A stretch of 64,000 nucleotides of DNA from Fictibacillus gelatini DSM 15865 (lineage in GTDB: Bacteria; Bacillota; Bacilli; Bacillales; Fictibacillaceae), in contig NZ_AUMP01000002.1 of assembly GCF_000430745.1 (NCBI RefSeq), forward strand, positions 186,001 through 250,000. Reading direction: 5' to 3'. Shown in pieces: positions 18,792-28,560 of the stretch. A program made the translations under genes and the position numbers. Under the pieces are notes generated by a model that was given only the letters and a program-made list of their open reading frames with translations, was not told where the DNA came from and did not search any database. How positions within the stretch are numbered: the first letter of the stretch is position 1; each line of letters opens with the position of its first letter.

Positions 18792-19769
18792 TTAGGATTT
18801 AACTAATACTTTCTTGAATTCTTCTGTAAGCAACGGAACAACTTCAAACAAGTCTCCGACAATTCCATAGTCCGCAACCTGGAAAATGCTCGCTTCAGGA
18901 TCTTTATTAATCGCTACAATCACTTTTGAATTGGACATGCCGGCAAGATGCTGAATTGCGCCTGAAATACCGCAAGCAATATAAAGATCCGGTGTAACAA
19001 CTTTTCCAGTTTGACCGATTTGTAACGAATAGTCGCAATAATTGGCATCGCACGCTCCGCGCGAAGCACCCACTGCCGCACTTAAAACATCAGCTAATTC
19101 CTGCAGCGGTTTGAAGCCTTCCGCCGATTTCACACCGCGACCGCCCGATACGATAATTTTCGCTTCCGATAAATCAACACCAGTCGATGCTTTACGAACG
19201 ACTTCCTTTACGATTGTACGCAAATCTTTAATTTCAACTGAAAATGGCGTAACTTCCCCCGAACGATTTTCATCTTTTTCAAGAGGTTGAATATTGTTTG
19301 GACGTACAGTAACAAACACAATGCCGTCAGTGATTGTCTTTTTCTCAAACGCTTTACCAGAATAAATCGGACGTGTAAATACAACATTTTCGCCGACTTT
19401 TTCAAGCGACGTAATATCTGATACGAGACCAGCCTGAAGCCTTGCCGCCAATCTTGGCGATAAATCTTTACCAAGTGCAGTATGGCCGAACACGATTCCT
19501 TCAGGTTTTTCAGCATCAACAATTTGAAGAAGTGCCTGAAAATAGCCATCTGATGTGTAGTTTTTCAATTTTTCGTCTTCAGCAACTAAAACGCGGTCCG
19601 CCCCGTAATGAATAAGCGGTTCGGCTAGAGATTGAACTCCGGCACCAACAATAGCGGCTACTATTTCTCCATCTGAAGCAATTTCCTTTGCTGCTCGAAT
19701 CGCTTCATAGGACACGTTTCTTAGTTCACCGTCACGAACTTCCGCAAGAACAAGTACTTTTTTCCCCAT
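18792..19769 (-). CDS. etfA: Electron transfer flavoprotein alpha subunit
   Basis: EtfA pairs with EtfB to accept electrons from acyl-CoA dehydrogenases. It has 325 residues. The C-terminal FAD domain shows GRGVKSAEGF, the SRGACDANYCDYSLQIGQTG region and ACGISGAIQHLAGM. AGGAGG precedes the ATG. It is the last gene of the fatty-acid degradation unit fadR-fadB-etfB-etfA. Confidence 0.97.
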   Translation of the reverse strand: MGKKVLVLAEVRDGELRNVSYEAIRAAKEIASDGEIVAAIVGAGVQSLAEPLIHYGADRVLVAEDEKLKNYTSDGYFQALLQIVDAEKPEGIVFGHTALGKDLSPRLAARLQAGLVSDITSLEKVGENVVFTRPIYSGKAFEKKTITDGIVFVTVRPNNIQPLEKDENRSGEVTPFSVEIKDLRTIVKEVVRKASTGVDLSEAKIIVSGGRGVKSAEGFKPLQELADVLSAAVGASRGACDANYCDYSLQIGQTGKVVTPDLYIACGISGAIQHLAGMSNSKVIVAINKDPEASIFQVADYGIVGDLFEVVPLLTEEFKKVLVKS

Positions 19770-19810
19770 GGATGATTTCCTCCTTAATCAACTTTTCTTT
19801 TTTGTCTACA

Positions 19811-20581
19811 TTAAATAACTTTCGCTTCCGTACGAAGCAAGGAAACAAGTTCTTTCACCTGGCTGGCGATTTCTCCGCTTAAAATTTTTCCGGCGTCCTT
19901 TTTCGGAGGCAAGAATACTTCAACCGTTTTAGTTTTAGCTTCTACATCGTCCTCATCAATATCAAGGTCGTCAAGTTCCAGCGTCTCAAGTGGTTTCTTT
20001 TTCGCCTTCATAATTCCAGGCAATGAAGGGTATCGTGGTTCATTTAAACCTTGTTGTGCCGTTACGAGAAGAGGTAGGGAGGTTTCTATTTTTTCCACAT
20101 CTCCTTCTACATCACGATCAATCGATACAGTTGAACCATCGATTTTAATTGATGTAATGGTCGTCACATATGGGATATTAAGAAGCTCGGCAAGACGAGG
20201 CCCTACTTGTCCTGTACCGTTATCAATCGCTACATTTCCACCAAGAATTAAATCAAATTCTTGCTCTTTAAAATACGTTGCCAATATAGAAGAGGTTGTA
20301 AATTGATCCTGGCTATCGAGATCTTCATTCGAAATTAAAACCGCTTTATCCGCCCCCATCGCAAGCGCGGTGCGAAGTTCTTTTTCAGCTTCTTCAGAGC
20401 CAACAGTAACAACTGTAACTTCTCCGCCGTGTTGATCACGTAGTACAATTGCTTCTTCCACAGCATATTCATCATATGGATTAATAATAAATTCAGCGCT
20501 GTCTTCTGAAATTTTCCCATTGTTGATTGAAATTTTTTCCTCTGTATCGAACGTGCGTTTTAAGATGACAAAAATGTTCAT
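19811..20581 (-). CDS. etfB: Electron transfer flavoprotein beta subunit
   Basis: EtfB is the partner of EtfA; it binds AMP and helps transfer electrons from beta-oxidation to the quinone pool. It has 256 residues. The N-terminus MNIFVILKRTFDTEE and the motifs NPYDEYAVEEAI and TGQVGPRLAELL are typical. GGAGGGG precedes the ATG. It lies between fadB and etfA. Confidence 0.97.
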   Translation of the reverse strand: MNIFVILKRTFDTEEKISINNGKISEDSAEFIINPYDEYAVEEAIVLRDQHGGEVTVVTVGSEEAEKELRTALAMGADKAVLISNEDLDSQDQFTTSSILATYFKEQEFDLILGGNVAIDNGTGQVGPRLAELLNIPYVTTITSIKIDGSTVSIDRDVEGDVEKIETSLPLLVTAQQGLNEPRYPSLPGIMKAKKKPLETLELDDLDIDEDDVEAKTKTVEVFLPPKKDAGKILSGEIASQVKELVSLLRTEAKVI

Positions 20582-20612
20582 TTCTACCCCTCCATTTAAA
20601 TTGTTTAGTTAC

Positions 20613-21386
20613 TTATTGATCTTTAAATTGTGGCTTTCGTTTTTCGATAAAGGCTTTAATGCCTTCTTGTCCATCATTTGAGACGAACACTTTACCAAAA
20701 TATTCTGCTTCCTTTTTCGTTCCTTCCTCAAATTCGGCGCGAGCCGCATATTGAAGAAGTTCGAGTACATATTTTACAGAAAGAGCACTCTTTTGGGCGG
20801 CTTTTTCTGCCAACTTGTAAGCATTTTCAAAAAGTTCCGTTTCAGGATAAGCTCGAGTTGCAAGCCCCCACTTTACAGCTTCTTTTCCCGTCAGCGGTTC
20901 ACTTGTTACAAGCATTTCACAAGCTTTCGCCGTGCCGACATAACGAGGCAGACGTTGCGTTCCAGCAAATCCAGGAATAAGACCAAGCGTAAGTTCCGGC
21001 AATCCAAGCTTTGCATCTTCTGAAACAACCCGGATATGGCAAGCCATCGCAAGTTCCAATCCTCCGCCAAGCGCTGCCCCGTGAATCGCTGCAATAACGA
21101 GTTTAGGGAAATTTTCAATTTTGTTAAATAACTGTTGACCGAATTCCCCGAGTTTAGCGAACCCAGATTCATCTTTTACAGTTGTAAACTCTTTGATATC
21201 AGCTCCCGCTGAGAAAAATCTTCCTTCTCCTCGTAAAAGAATCACTTTAACTTCACTGTCATTTTCCAACTCATAAAACACGATGGAAAGCTCTTTCAAA
21301 AGCTGTGATGAAAGGGCATTTGCCGGTGGACGATTAAGCTGGACAACAGCGATATGATTTTCTTTTTGAACTTGCAAAAATTCCAC
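20613..21386 (-). CDS. fadB: Enoyl-CoA hydratase (fatty acid beta-oxidation)
   Basis: This is a crotonase-fold enzyme hydrating trans-enoyl-CoA, equivalent to B. subtilis FadB (YsiB). It has 257 residues. The oxyanion-hole motifs are FSAGADIKEF and HGAALGGGLELAMAC, with the catalytic glutamates in the GLPELTLGLIPGFAGTQRL stretch. The start is GTG after AAGGAGAG. It is the second gene after fadR and is expected to be repressed by FadR when long-chain acyl-CoA is low. Confidence 0.94.
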   Translation of the reverse strand: MEFLQVQKENHIAVVQLNRPPANALSSQLLKELSIVFYELENDSEVKVILLRGEGRFFSAGADIKEFTTVKDESGFAKLGEFGQQLFNKIENFPKLVIAAIHGAALGGGLELAMACHIRVVSEDAKLGLPELTLGLIPGFAGTQRLPRYVGTAKACEMLVTSEPLTGKEAVKWGLATRAYPETELFENAYKLAEKAAQKSALSVKYVLELLQYAARAEFEEGTKKEAEYFGKVFVSNDGQEGIKAFIEKRKPQFKDQ

Positions 21387-21429
21387 TCTAAGCTCTCCTT
21401 CCTTCCATTTATGGTATCTATTGGTGCAA

Positions 21430-22026
21430 TTATTGCTTTAAAGCACCATTGCTTAACCCGTTAATCAACATTTGATGTACGGGCTTTGCAAGTGATGGTA
21501 AATCGTAGTGATGTTCATTCATGACCCAGTTCGTTGCTGTTTCATCAATGGTTCCAAATATCATTTGCCGGGCAAGGCGGTAATCTAAATCTTTCGTAAA
21601 TTCACCTTTTTCTATGCCCTCTTTTAAAATGTTGTCAATTAAGGTTAAGTATTGTTTTAATACTTCACCAATTTTAGCCCTTAATGTCCGATTTGTTTGA
21701 CGCAGCTCCAATTGTGTGACAATTGAAAGTTCTTTATCGTTATTTAATAATTTAAAATGCAATTGTATGAGTGTTAACAATTTCTCTTTGGCAGTTGATT
21801 TTTCCTCTAATTGCTTTCTTGATTTTTCAATAAAGCTGCCCATTTTCTCATTAAAAACTTGCACGAGCAAATCTTCTTTATTTTTAAAATAAAGATAGAT
21901 CGTCCCATCTGCTACTTGTGCCTTTTTAGCGATTTTTGACACTTGAGATTGGTGATAACCATTTTCTGCGATCACACTAACTGCCGCATCAATAATTTTT
22001 TCATATTTCGGACCTTTACGTTTCAA
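21430..22026 (-). CDS. fadR: TetR-family fatty acid degradation repressor FadR
   Basis: FadR (YsiA) represses beta-oxidation genes until long-chain acyl-CoA binds it. The 198-residue form starts at TTG (22024-22026), seven bases after GAGGAG. An in-frame ATG 14 codons earlier lies within the operator palindrome and has no ribosome site. The TetR helix-turn-helix runs over QSQVSKIAKKAQVADGTIYL. The C-terminal ligand domain includes RLARQMIFGTIDETATNWV. It appears autoregulated through the operator just upstream. Confidence 0.94.
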   Translation of the reverse strand: MKRKGPKYEKIIDAAVSVIAENGYHQSQVSKIAKKAQVADGTIYLYFKNKEDLLVQVFNEKMGSFIEKSRKQLEEKSTAKEKLLTLIQLHFKLLNNDKELSIVTQLELRQTNRTLRAKIGEVLKQYLTLIDNILKEGIEKGEFTKDLDYRLARQMIFGTIDETATNWVMNEHHYDLPSLAKPVHQMLINGLSNGALKQ

Positions 22027-22053
22027 TTGAATCTCCTCACTTGGTTCATAAAA

Positions 22054-22108
22054 TGAATGATTGTTCATTCATACTTTAATTGTAAAATAAATCCCCCTTT
22101 TCTGTCAA
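22054..22108 (-). promoter_or_regulatory. fadR promoter with FadR operator
   Basis: TTGACA (22103-22108) and TACAAT (22079-22084) with an 18-base spacer form the promoter. Just downstream is the perfect palindrome TGAATGA-ACAA-TCATTCA (22054-22071), which matches the FadR box of B. subtilis. Its place between promoter and start suggests autorepression of the fadR-fadB-etfB-etfA unit. Confidence 0.85.
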
Positions 22109-22164
22109 TTGAGAACGATTTGCTTTTGCAGCTTGTTTGGAAGTAAGGCATTGGACGTAGGTTT

Positions 22165-22193
22165 ACCGGAATCGGCAAATTGCCGATCCCGGT
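22165..22193 (-). terminator. Hairpin after lcfA
   Basis: A long imperfect stem (ACCGG-GATCGGCAA with its complement) follows the lcfA stop. No T-run follows, so it may stabilise the 3' end or attenuate read-through into fadR rather than terminate fully. Confidence 0.5.
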
Positions 22194-22204
22194 TATCCGC
22201 ACCT

Positions 22205-23887
22205 TTACCTTGTTTCTTGCTTTAATTTATTTTTCTCCTCTTCGATAAGCGCGCGGCGAAGAATTTTGCCAACCATCGTCTTCGGAAGTTCATCTCTAAA
22301 TTCATAAACCCGGGGAACTTTGAAAGCGGCTAAATGCTCTCTGCAATATTGATTTAATTCGTCCTCTGTACATCTAGCATTTTCTTTTAAAACAATATAA
22401 GCTTTAACCGTTTCCCCGCGATATGGATCGGGAACGCCGGCAACCACAGCTTCTTTTACCGCTTCATGCTCATATAAAACTTCTTCAATTTCACGCGGGT
22501 ATATATTAAAACCACCTGCGATAATAATATCTTTTTTCCGATCAACAATGTAAAAATACCCATTTTCATCCATGTATCCCATATCGCCTGTCAATAGCCA
22601 ATTGTCACGGAAAACGGCAGCCGTTTCTTCCGGCTTGTTCCAATACCCTTTCATCACTTGCGGACCTTTTACAGCCAATTCGCCCACTTCGCCCGGCTCC
22701 GCAAATTCGCCGTTTTCCAATAGGATGGCAGCTTCTGTATCAGGCCATGGCAATCCAATGCTTCCTTTCACTTGACGGCCATAGACTAAATTGGAGTGAG
22801 TAACCGGCGAAGCTTCTGTTAAACCGTATCCTTCGACTAGCTTTCCTGATATGATCGATTGAAACTTTTCCTGTACTTCGATCGGCAAAGGTGCAGATCC
22901 GCTAATGCAAGCTTTAATCGATGTCAAATTATATTTCTTAATGTCGGGATGATTTAACAAGGCGATGTACATCGTTGGAGCCCCCGGAAACAACGTCGGT
23001 TTGTGCTTATGAATAAGCTGCAGAACTTCTTTTGCTTTAAAATGGGGAACGATAAGCATTTTTGACTTCAGCATAATGGCCAAATTCATGACGACTGTCA
23101 TTCCATAAACGTGAAAAAAAGGCAATGCAGCAAGAACAGTTTCTTCGCCTTCTTTTACGTTATATATCCATGCCTGGCATTGTTTTGCGTTTACCACTAA
23201 ATTGGAATGGGTGAGCATAACCCCTTTGGCCGGTCCAGTTGTCCCTCCTGTATATTGCAATAATGCAAGATCTTCTTTCGGATTGACGGAAACCGGTACA
23301 AATTCTTTCGAAGATTGATTAAGCAATTCCATAAATGAATGAATAAAGCCGTTGTATGAAATGTTTACAATCATCGGGTTCTGCCTTTTTTGAACGATCG
23401 GGTACAGCCAATTTTTCGGAAATGGCAAGTAATCTTTAATCCCAGTAACAATGATATGCTCGAGTTTTGAATGTTCTTTTACAGAAATGACTCTTGAAAA
23501 AAGCAAGTCCAGACAGACTATGAACTTCGCCCCGCTGTCATTCAGCTGATGCTCCAATTCTCTTTCTGTATATAACGGATTGGTTTGAACTACTGTTCCC
23601 CCGGCCATTAATGTCCCATAATAGGCAATTACCGCTTGTGGCGTGTTAGGAAGCATAATCGCTACACGGTCACCGCGCTCTAAGCCCAATGATAAAATCG
23701 CATTTGAAAAGCGAAGCGCACTTTCGTAAACTTGTTTAAACGTTATTTCTTTACCGTAAAAATAGATGGCGACGTTGTCTGGTTTTTCTTCGGCCGCCTC
23801 TTGCAAGTACGTGAATAAAGGTTTCTCCTTATAGTCAAGTTGACCTGGAATCTCTTTCGGATAATGGTTTAACCATCTTCTTTCCAT
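22205..23887 (-). CDS. lcfA: Long-chain fatty acid-CoA ligase
   Basis: LcfA activates fatty acids to acyl-CoA for beta-oxidation. It has 560 residues, the same length as B. subtilis LcfA. The AMP-binding signature YTGGTTGPAKG is at 212-222; later adenylation motifs include GYGLTEASPV, TGDMGYMDENGYFYIVDRKKD and PKTMVGKILRR. The ATG at 23885-23887 follows AAAGGAGGA; an upstream GTG gives eight extra residues without support. It lies upstream of fadR-fadB-etfBA, as in B. subtilis. Confidence 0.96.
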   Translation of the reverse strand: MERRWLNHYPKEIPGQLDYKEKPLFTYLQEAAEEKPDNVAIYFYGKEITFKQVYESALRFSNAILSLGLERGDRVAIMLPNTPQAVIAYYGTLMAGGTVVQTNPLYTERELEHQLNDSGAKFIVCLDLLFSRVISVKEHSKLEHIIVTGIKDYLPFPKNWLYPIVQKRQNPMIVNISYNGFIHSFMELLNQSSKEFVPVSVNPKEDLALLQYTGGTTGPAKGVMLTHSNLVVNAKQCQAWIYNVKEGEETVLAALPFFHVYGMTVVMNLAIMLKSKMLIVPHFKAKEVLQLIHKHKPTLFPGAPTMYIALLNHPDIKKYNLTSIKACISGSAPLPIEVQEKFQSIISGKLVEGYGLTEASPVTHSNLVYGRQVKGSIGLPWPDTEAAILLENGEFAEPGEVGELAVKGPQVMKGYWNKPEETAAVFRDNWLLTGDMGYMDENGYFYIVDRKKDIIIAGGFNIYPREIEEVLYEHEAVKEAVVAGVPDPYRGETVKAYIVLKENARCTEDELNQYCREHLAAFKVPRVYEFRDELPKTMVGKILRRALIEEEKNKLKQETR

Positions 23888-24084
23888 CGGATGTCTCCTC
23901 CTTTGATTCACGCCTTTCCTTCAAATTTTCTCTTCTACATTCTATTATAATGAAAACGGATTCAATTTTATATACTTTTTTAAAAATTTGAATAAATAGG
24001 GTCATTTTTTTTACATCTTTCGCTTTATTTTGCCAGTATATTTGTTTTACGTTTTATCAAACTAATGTTGAAGGGGGGATTATA

Positions 24085-24246
24085 ATGGCTCACTCTAAAG
24101 CAAGACGTGTAGCAGCGTTTAAAGGACAAAAACAGCGAATGCACCCGACACATGGAAAAGTAAAATCGTTTGAAGAATTGTCGAACGAATTGACCGAAAA
24201 CAAGCCTACCATTCAACCGAAAGATGTCGACGAAATTGAATATTAA
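24085..24246 (+). CDS. Small hypothetical protein, 53 residues
   Basis: An ATG follows GGGGGG at good spacing and opens a 53-codon frame with its own strong terminator, so it is very likely a gene. The product starts MAHSKARRVAAFKGQKQRMH (strongly basic) and ends in an acidic half (KSFEELSNELTE, then PKDVDEIEY). There is no signal peptide or membrane segment. I do not recognise the family. It stands alone on the plus strand between divergent lcfA and mutS2. The basic/acidic bipartite make-up would fit a nucleic-acid-associated or spore protein, which is inference only. Confidence 0.75.
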   Translation: MAHSKARRVAAFKGQKQRMHPTHGKVKSFEELSNELTENKPTIQPKDVDEIEY

Positions 24247-24277
24247 TAAAGCTGTTGGGATATCCCAACAGCTTTTT
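24247..24277. terminator. Bidirectional terminator
   Basis: A perfect stem (AAAGCTGTTGGGA with its complement) lies one base after the stop of the 53-residue gene. T-rich sequence follows on the plus strand. On the minus strand it overlaps the end of the 27-residue frame downstream of mutS2. Confidence 0.85.
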
Positions 24278-24359
24278 ATGCAAAAAAGACCATGTATATT
24301 ATTCCAGACAAAATAAAGATTCCGCTCACAACAAATAGCACTTTCCATAATGTTTCCAT
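24276..24359 (-). CDS. Candidate 27-residue single-span membrane peptide
   Basis: Downstream of mutS2, ATG at 24357-24359 follows GGGGAGAG and opens a 27-codon frame. The product METLWKVLFVVSGIFILSGI plus IYMVFFA is almost wholly hydrophobic and would form one transmembrane helix. It ends at the shared terminator. Start context, position (24 bases after mutS2) and terminator support a real micro-gene; no family was recognised. Conservation in relatives would decide. Confidence 0.5.
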   Translation of the reverse strand: METLWKVLFVVSGIFILSGIIYMVFFA

Positions 24360-24383
24360 AATACTCTCCCCATTACTTTGCCT

Positions 24384-26744
24384 TTACTTTAAAACGACAA
24401 CAGTAATGCCGCTTCCGCCTTCCGTTGCAGCACCCATCCGCATCGATTTCACATTCGGGTGGGATTTTAATAAGTTTTGCACACCGCTTCTTAGGGCACC
24501 TGTTCCCTTACCGTGAATAATCGATACTTGCGGATAACCAGCCAGCATTGCCTCATCCAAATATTTATCGACTTCGAGCATCGCATCCTCATACCGTTTT
24601 CCACGCAAATCAAGTTCTGGACGAACCGTCCCTTCATTTCCCTGAACTTTCACAAAAGAACGAGGCTCTTGTTTTTGCTTGGGCTGTTTAATGAACTCCA
24701 AATCATTTTTCGAAACGTTCATTTTCAAAATGCCGATTTGCACCTGGTATTCATTATCATTGACTTTCTCGATAATATGGCCCTTTTGTCCAAAACTTAG
24801 GACCTTCACTTCGTCACCAGGTTTAAAATCAACGTTTTGAGATGGGACAGCCGCCTTTTTTTTCTTTGTTTTCCGAAGTCCCGGTGCGGCGTCCTCGAGC
24901 CGTTTTTTCGCATCAATCAATCGGTGTTCTTTTACATTTCCGAAATTCTTCTGATATTCCCTTAATTCTGATATGACTTCCTCAGCCGTTTTCTTTGCGT
25001 TGGCCACTGCTTCTTCCGCTCGTATTTCCGCTTCTTGCAGCAAGCGATCCCGCTCGTTATTAAATTTCTCCATCTCAGCTTCAAGGTCGGCTTTCAATTG
25101 TTCTGCTTCCTCGCGAATTTTCCGGGCCTCTTCCATTTCTTTCTCGGCCAATTTCTGATTATCTTCAAGGGAACGAATCATATTATCGATCTGGTTTTCT
25201 TCATCGCTAATTTGCGCTTTTGCCATATCAATTATCTTTGGATCTAAACCAAGCCTGCGAGAAATCTCAAACGCATTGCTTCGTCCCGGTACACCAATTA
25301 AAAGCCGGTAGGTCGGACGTAATGTTTCCACATCAAACTCTACGCTTGCATTGATGACACCTTCGCGATTATAAGCGTAAGCCTTTAATTCACTATAATG
25401 GGTTGTAGCTATTATTCTCGCCCCGCGGCTCCTTACATTATCGAGGATCGAAATGGCCAAAGCCGCACCCTCTTGCGGATCGGTTCCTGCGCCAAGCTCG
25501 TCAAATAAAACAAGACTTTTATGATTGACCGTTTTTAAAATGTCGACAATATTGACCATATGGGAAGAAAACGTACTTAACGATTGTTCAATGGACTGCT
25601 CATCTCCGATGTCCGCATAAATTGCTTCAAATACAGCCATTTCCGATTCTTCATCGGCAGGGATATGCAAACCGGATTGGGCCATTAGCGAAAGCAAGCC
25701 GATCGTTTTTAATGTAACGGTTTTACCCCCGGTATTCGGACCCGTAATGATCAACGATTGAAACTGGTTTCCAAGTTCAACATCAATCGGAACGACAACT
25801 TTTTGGTCAATTAGCGGATGCCTGGCTCTTTTTAAGCGGATATAATCTTTATCATTCATGATCGGCTTAGAAGCTTTCAGTTCTTTTGCGTAAAGCGCTT
25901 TTGCAAATATAAAATCAATCTCTGCGAGAACTGTAATATTTTGATCAAGAACATCAGCGGCTTCCCCGACTTTTCCTGAAAGTTCTTTTAAAATTTTCTC
26001 GATTTCCCGCGCTTCTTTTGCTTTTGCTTCTTTCAATTGATTGTTGATAGCAACAACAGCCTGGGGTTCAATAAAAAGGGTTGCTCCTGAAGCGGACTGA
26101 TCATGAACCATGCCGCCAAAATTCCCACGGTATTCTTGTTTCACCGGAATAACGAACCGATCATTGCGAATCGTAATGATCGCGTCTGAGAGCATTTTCT
26201 GGTAACTTGACGATCTGACAATGCTCTCAAGCTTTTCCCGTACACGTGATTCATATGTTCGAAGCTGCTGGCGAATCGTTCTTAGTTCAGGACTTGCGCT
26301 GTCAAGAACATGGCCGTTGTCATCAATGCACGCTTTAATTTCTTGCTCGAGCTCTGTACACGGTTCAATCTGGCTGGCAAGCGCGTCCAATATGGGCAGT
26401 TCAATTTCATCTTCAACCATGTTCTCGATAAACCGTTTAAACCGGCGGCCACCGTATACTGTTGTCGAAATTTCGAGCAGCTCTTCCGTACTTAGCATCC
26501 CGCCAATCTGGGCTCGCTTTATCGATGCGCGAATATCCCGAATTCCGCCAAGCGGCGCCTGTCCTTTCAGGCGAATGACTTTTGCTCCTTCATCCGTGCT
26601 ATTTTGCCAATGTTTCACTTCATCAAGCCTGGTCGACGGCTTTAAGTTTTCAATTTGCTGCACCCCGAGTGATGAGCTGGCATGTTTTTTTAATTGTTCA
26701 ATAATCTTTGTATATTCAAGTACTCGAAAAATACGTTCTTGCAA
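24384..26744 (-). CDS. mutS2: Endonuclease MutS2
   Basis: MutS2 (MutSB in B. subtilis) is a MutS-like ATPase with an endonuclease tail, linked to recombination control and to rescue of stalled ribosomes. It has 786 residues. Walker A GPNTGGKT is at 335-342; further ATPase motifs include [16 protein letters not shown] and [14 protein letters not shown] long coiled coil (about 515-620) follows. The C-terminal Smr nuclease domain has [12 protein letters not shown] and HGKGTGALR. The start is TTG after GAGGGGG. The MutS mismatch-recognition domain is absent, as expected. Confidence 0.96.
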   Translation of the reverse strand: MQERIFRVLEYTKIIEQLKKHASSSLGVQQIENLKPSTRLDEVKHWQNSTDEGAKVIRLKGQAPLGGIRDIRASIKRAQIGGMLSTEELLEISTTVYGGRRFKRFIENMVEDEIELPILDALASQIEPCTELEQEIKACIDDNGHVLDSASPELRTIRQQLRTYESRVREKLESIVRSSSYQKMLSDAIITIRNDRFVIPVKQEYRGNFGGMVHDQSASGATLFIEPQAVVAINNQLKEAKAKEAREIEKILKELSGKVGEAADVLDQNITVLAEIDFIFAKALYAKELKASKPIMNDKDYIRLKRARHPLIDQKVVVPIDVELGNQFQSLIITGPNTGGKTVTLKTIGLLSLMAQSGLHIPADEESEMAVFEAIYADIGDEQSIEQSLSTFSSHMVNIVDILKTVNHKSLVLFDELGAGTDPQEGAALAISILDNVRSRGARIIATTHYSELKAYAYNREGVINASVEFDVETLRPTYRLLIGVPGRSNAFEISRRLGLDPKIIDMAKAQISDEENQIDNMIRSLEDNQKLAEKEMEEARKIREEAEQLKADLEAEMEKFNNERDRLLQEAEIRAEEAVANAKKTAEEVISELREYQKNFGNVKEHRLIDAKKRLEDAAPGLRKTKKKKAAVPSQNVDFKPGDEVKVLSFGQKGHIIEKVNDNEYQVQIGILKMNVSKNDLEFIKQPKQKQEPRSFVKVQGNEGTVRPELDLRGKRYEDAMLEVDKYLDEAMLAGYPQVSIIHGKGTGALRSGVQNLLKSHPNVKSMRMGAATEGGSGITVVVLK

Positions 26745-26773
26745 AATAATTCCCCCTCAAGGTAAAGCGCTTG

Positions 26774-28489
26774 TCAATCATGGCGATGTAAAAACGCTTT
26801 AAGTTCCTTTAAGTTCATCGTATTTAACACACTTTCAGGACGGATGTACCCTCTTCTTGCTGAGGATACACCGACCTCCATATGTTCCATCGTTTCTTTA
26901 TAATGGGCGTCTGTGTTTATCGTGAGCTTCACCCCTTTTTCCTGGGCAAGCTTCAGCCACTTAGCACTTAGATCTAGCCGGTTTGGATTCGCATTTAATT
27001 CCAATGCGGTATTTGTTTCGGCCGCGAGTTCAATGAGCATTTCTACATCGATGTCATAGCCTTCTCTTCTGCCAATGAGGCGCCCGGTCGGATGGGCGAT
27101 AATGTCGACATGATGGTTTTCAAGCGCTTGTTTCATCCGTTTCATGATCGTCTTTCGATCTTGTGAAAAAGCAGAATGGATCGAGGCAATGACAAGATCC
27201 ATTTCCTCCAGCAGCTCATCGTCATAGTCGAGCGTTCCATCCGGCAGTATATCCATTTCCACTCCTGCTAAAATCGTAAAGTCATTATATTTTTTATTTA
27301 AACGTTCAATTTCCTTTCTCTGCATCCGGATTCTCTCTGGCGAAAGCCCGTTTGCAACTTTCAAATAGTGGGAATGATCCGTAATGGCAATGTACGAATA
27401 GCCCCTCTTTCTTGCTGCTTCTGCCATTTCTTCAATAGTATTTGCCCCGTCGCTCCAAGTGGAGTGCATATGAAGATCGCCTTTAATGTCATCAAGCGTA
27501 ATGAGCCGCCGGGCTTTTTGAAACAGCTCAATTTCTTCTTCTCCTTCACGCACTTCCGGCGGGATCCATTCGAGCCCAAAATGGCGGTAAAACGACGACT
27601 CATTGGCAAATGTTGTCACTTCGCCAGTCTCTGTATTTTCCACTCCATACTCGCTAATTTTCTCATTTCGTTCTTTTGCCAATTGCCGCATCTTTACATT
27701 ATGTTCAGCCGATCCGGTAAAATGATGAAGAGTAGTGGCAAACTGCTCGGGCGTGACAATTCGAAAATCGACAGATACCGGATAGTCATAATCCAGTTGA
27801 AGGGAAACCTTTGTATCTCCTTTTGCAATGACTTCTTTAATGCCTTCAAGCTTTAAAAGCTGTTCTTTGACGGAAGCTGGAGCCAAAGTTGAGATAATGA
27901 AGTCCAGGTCTTTAATCGTTTCACGTGAGCGGCGCAAACTTCCCGCTCTCGAAAACCGCTCGATATGATCAAAGGTTTCCAATTGCTCTTCAATTTTTTT
28001 TGCGATTGGAAGCATATAGGCGATTGGCAGCCGCTCCGGCCGCTTCCCAATCCCCTCTAGTGACGCCAAAATTTTCTCTTCCGTTTTTGCCCCAAATCCG
28101 GCAAGGCCCCTCACTCGTTCTTCTTGACATGCCACTTTTAAAGACTCAATGTCAGTTATGCCAAGCTCTTGATAAAGCTTTGCGATCTTTTTTCCGCCAA
28201 GTCCAGGGACGTTTAATAACTGCAATAAACCGGATGGAAGTTCTTCTTGCAATTCTTCTAACAAAGACGATTTTCCGGTGGCCATCATTTCAACAATAAC
28301 GCTTGCCGTCCCTTTCCCAATCCCTTTGAGTGCGGCCGGGTCCCCGATTTGCTCCAGGCTTCGGTCATCCGATTCCAAACTTTGAGCAGCCCTCCGGTAA
28401 GCCGACGTTTTAAAAGAATTTTCTCCTTTTATTTCAAGGTAAATCGCGATTAGCTCTAATGTTTTAACGACTTGCTTTTTATTCACCAT
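26774..28489 (-). CDS. polX: DNA polymerase/3'-5' exonuclease PolX
   Basis: PolX is a family-X repair polymerase fused to a PHP nuclease. It has 571 residues. The N-terminal helix-hairpin-helix regions (IGKGTASVIVEM, NVPGLGGKKIAKLY) and the polymerase core (RAGSLRRSRETIKDLDFII) come first. The C-terminal PHP domain has metal-binding DLHMHSTWSDG, TDHSHYLKVA, AHPTGRLIGRR and INTDAHYKE. AGGTGA precedes the ATG. It lies in the polX-mutS2 order known from B. subtilis. Confidence 0.96.
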   Translation of the reverse strand: MVNKKQVVKTLELIAIYLEIKGENSFKTSAYRRAAQSLESDDRSLEQIGDPAALKGIGKGTASVIVEMMATGKSSLLEELQEELPSGLLQLLNVPGLGGKKIAKLYQELGITDIESLKVACQEERVRGLAGFGAKTEEKILASLEGIGKRPERLPIAYMLPIAKKIEEQLETFDHIERFSRAGSLRRSRETIKDLDFIISTLAPASVKEQLLKLEGIKEVIAKGDTKVSLQLDYDYPVSVDFRIVTPEQFATTLHHFTGSAEHNVKMRQLAKERNEKISEYGVENTETGEVTTFANESSFYRHFGLEWIPPEVREGEEEIELFQKARRLITLDDIKGDLHMHSTWSDGANTIEEMAEAARKRGYSYIAITDHSHYLKVANGLSPERIRMQRKEIERLNKKYNDFTILAGVEMDILPDGTLDYDDELLEEMDLVIASIHSAFSQDRKTIMKRMKQALENHHVDIIAHPTGRLIGRREGYDIDVEMLIELAAETNTALELNANPNRLDLSAKWLKLAQEKGVKLTINTDAHYKETMEHMEVGVSSARRGYIRPESVLNTMNLKELKAFLHRHD

Positions 28490-28535
28490 AAAAAAGTCAC
28501 CTGCTTTTAATTCGATGCGTTTCGTTATTTGAAAA

Positions 28536-28560
28536 AAACTTCTCCGGCGGGGAGAAGTTT
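28536..28560 (-). terminator. Terminator after cvpA
   Basis: A 10-bp stem (AAACTTCTCC with its complement) follows the cvpA stop, then TTTTC on the minus strand. It separates zapA-cvpA from polX. Confidence 0.8.
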
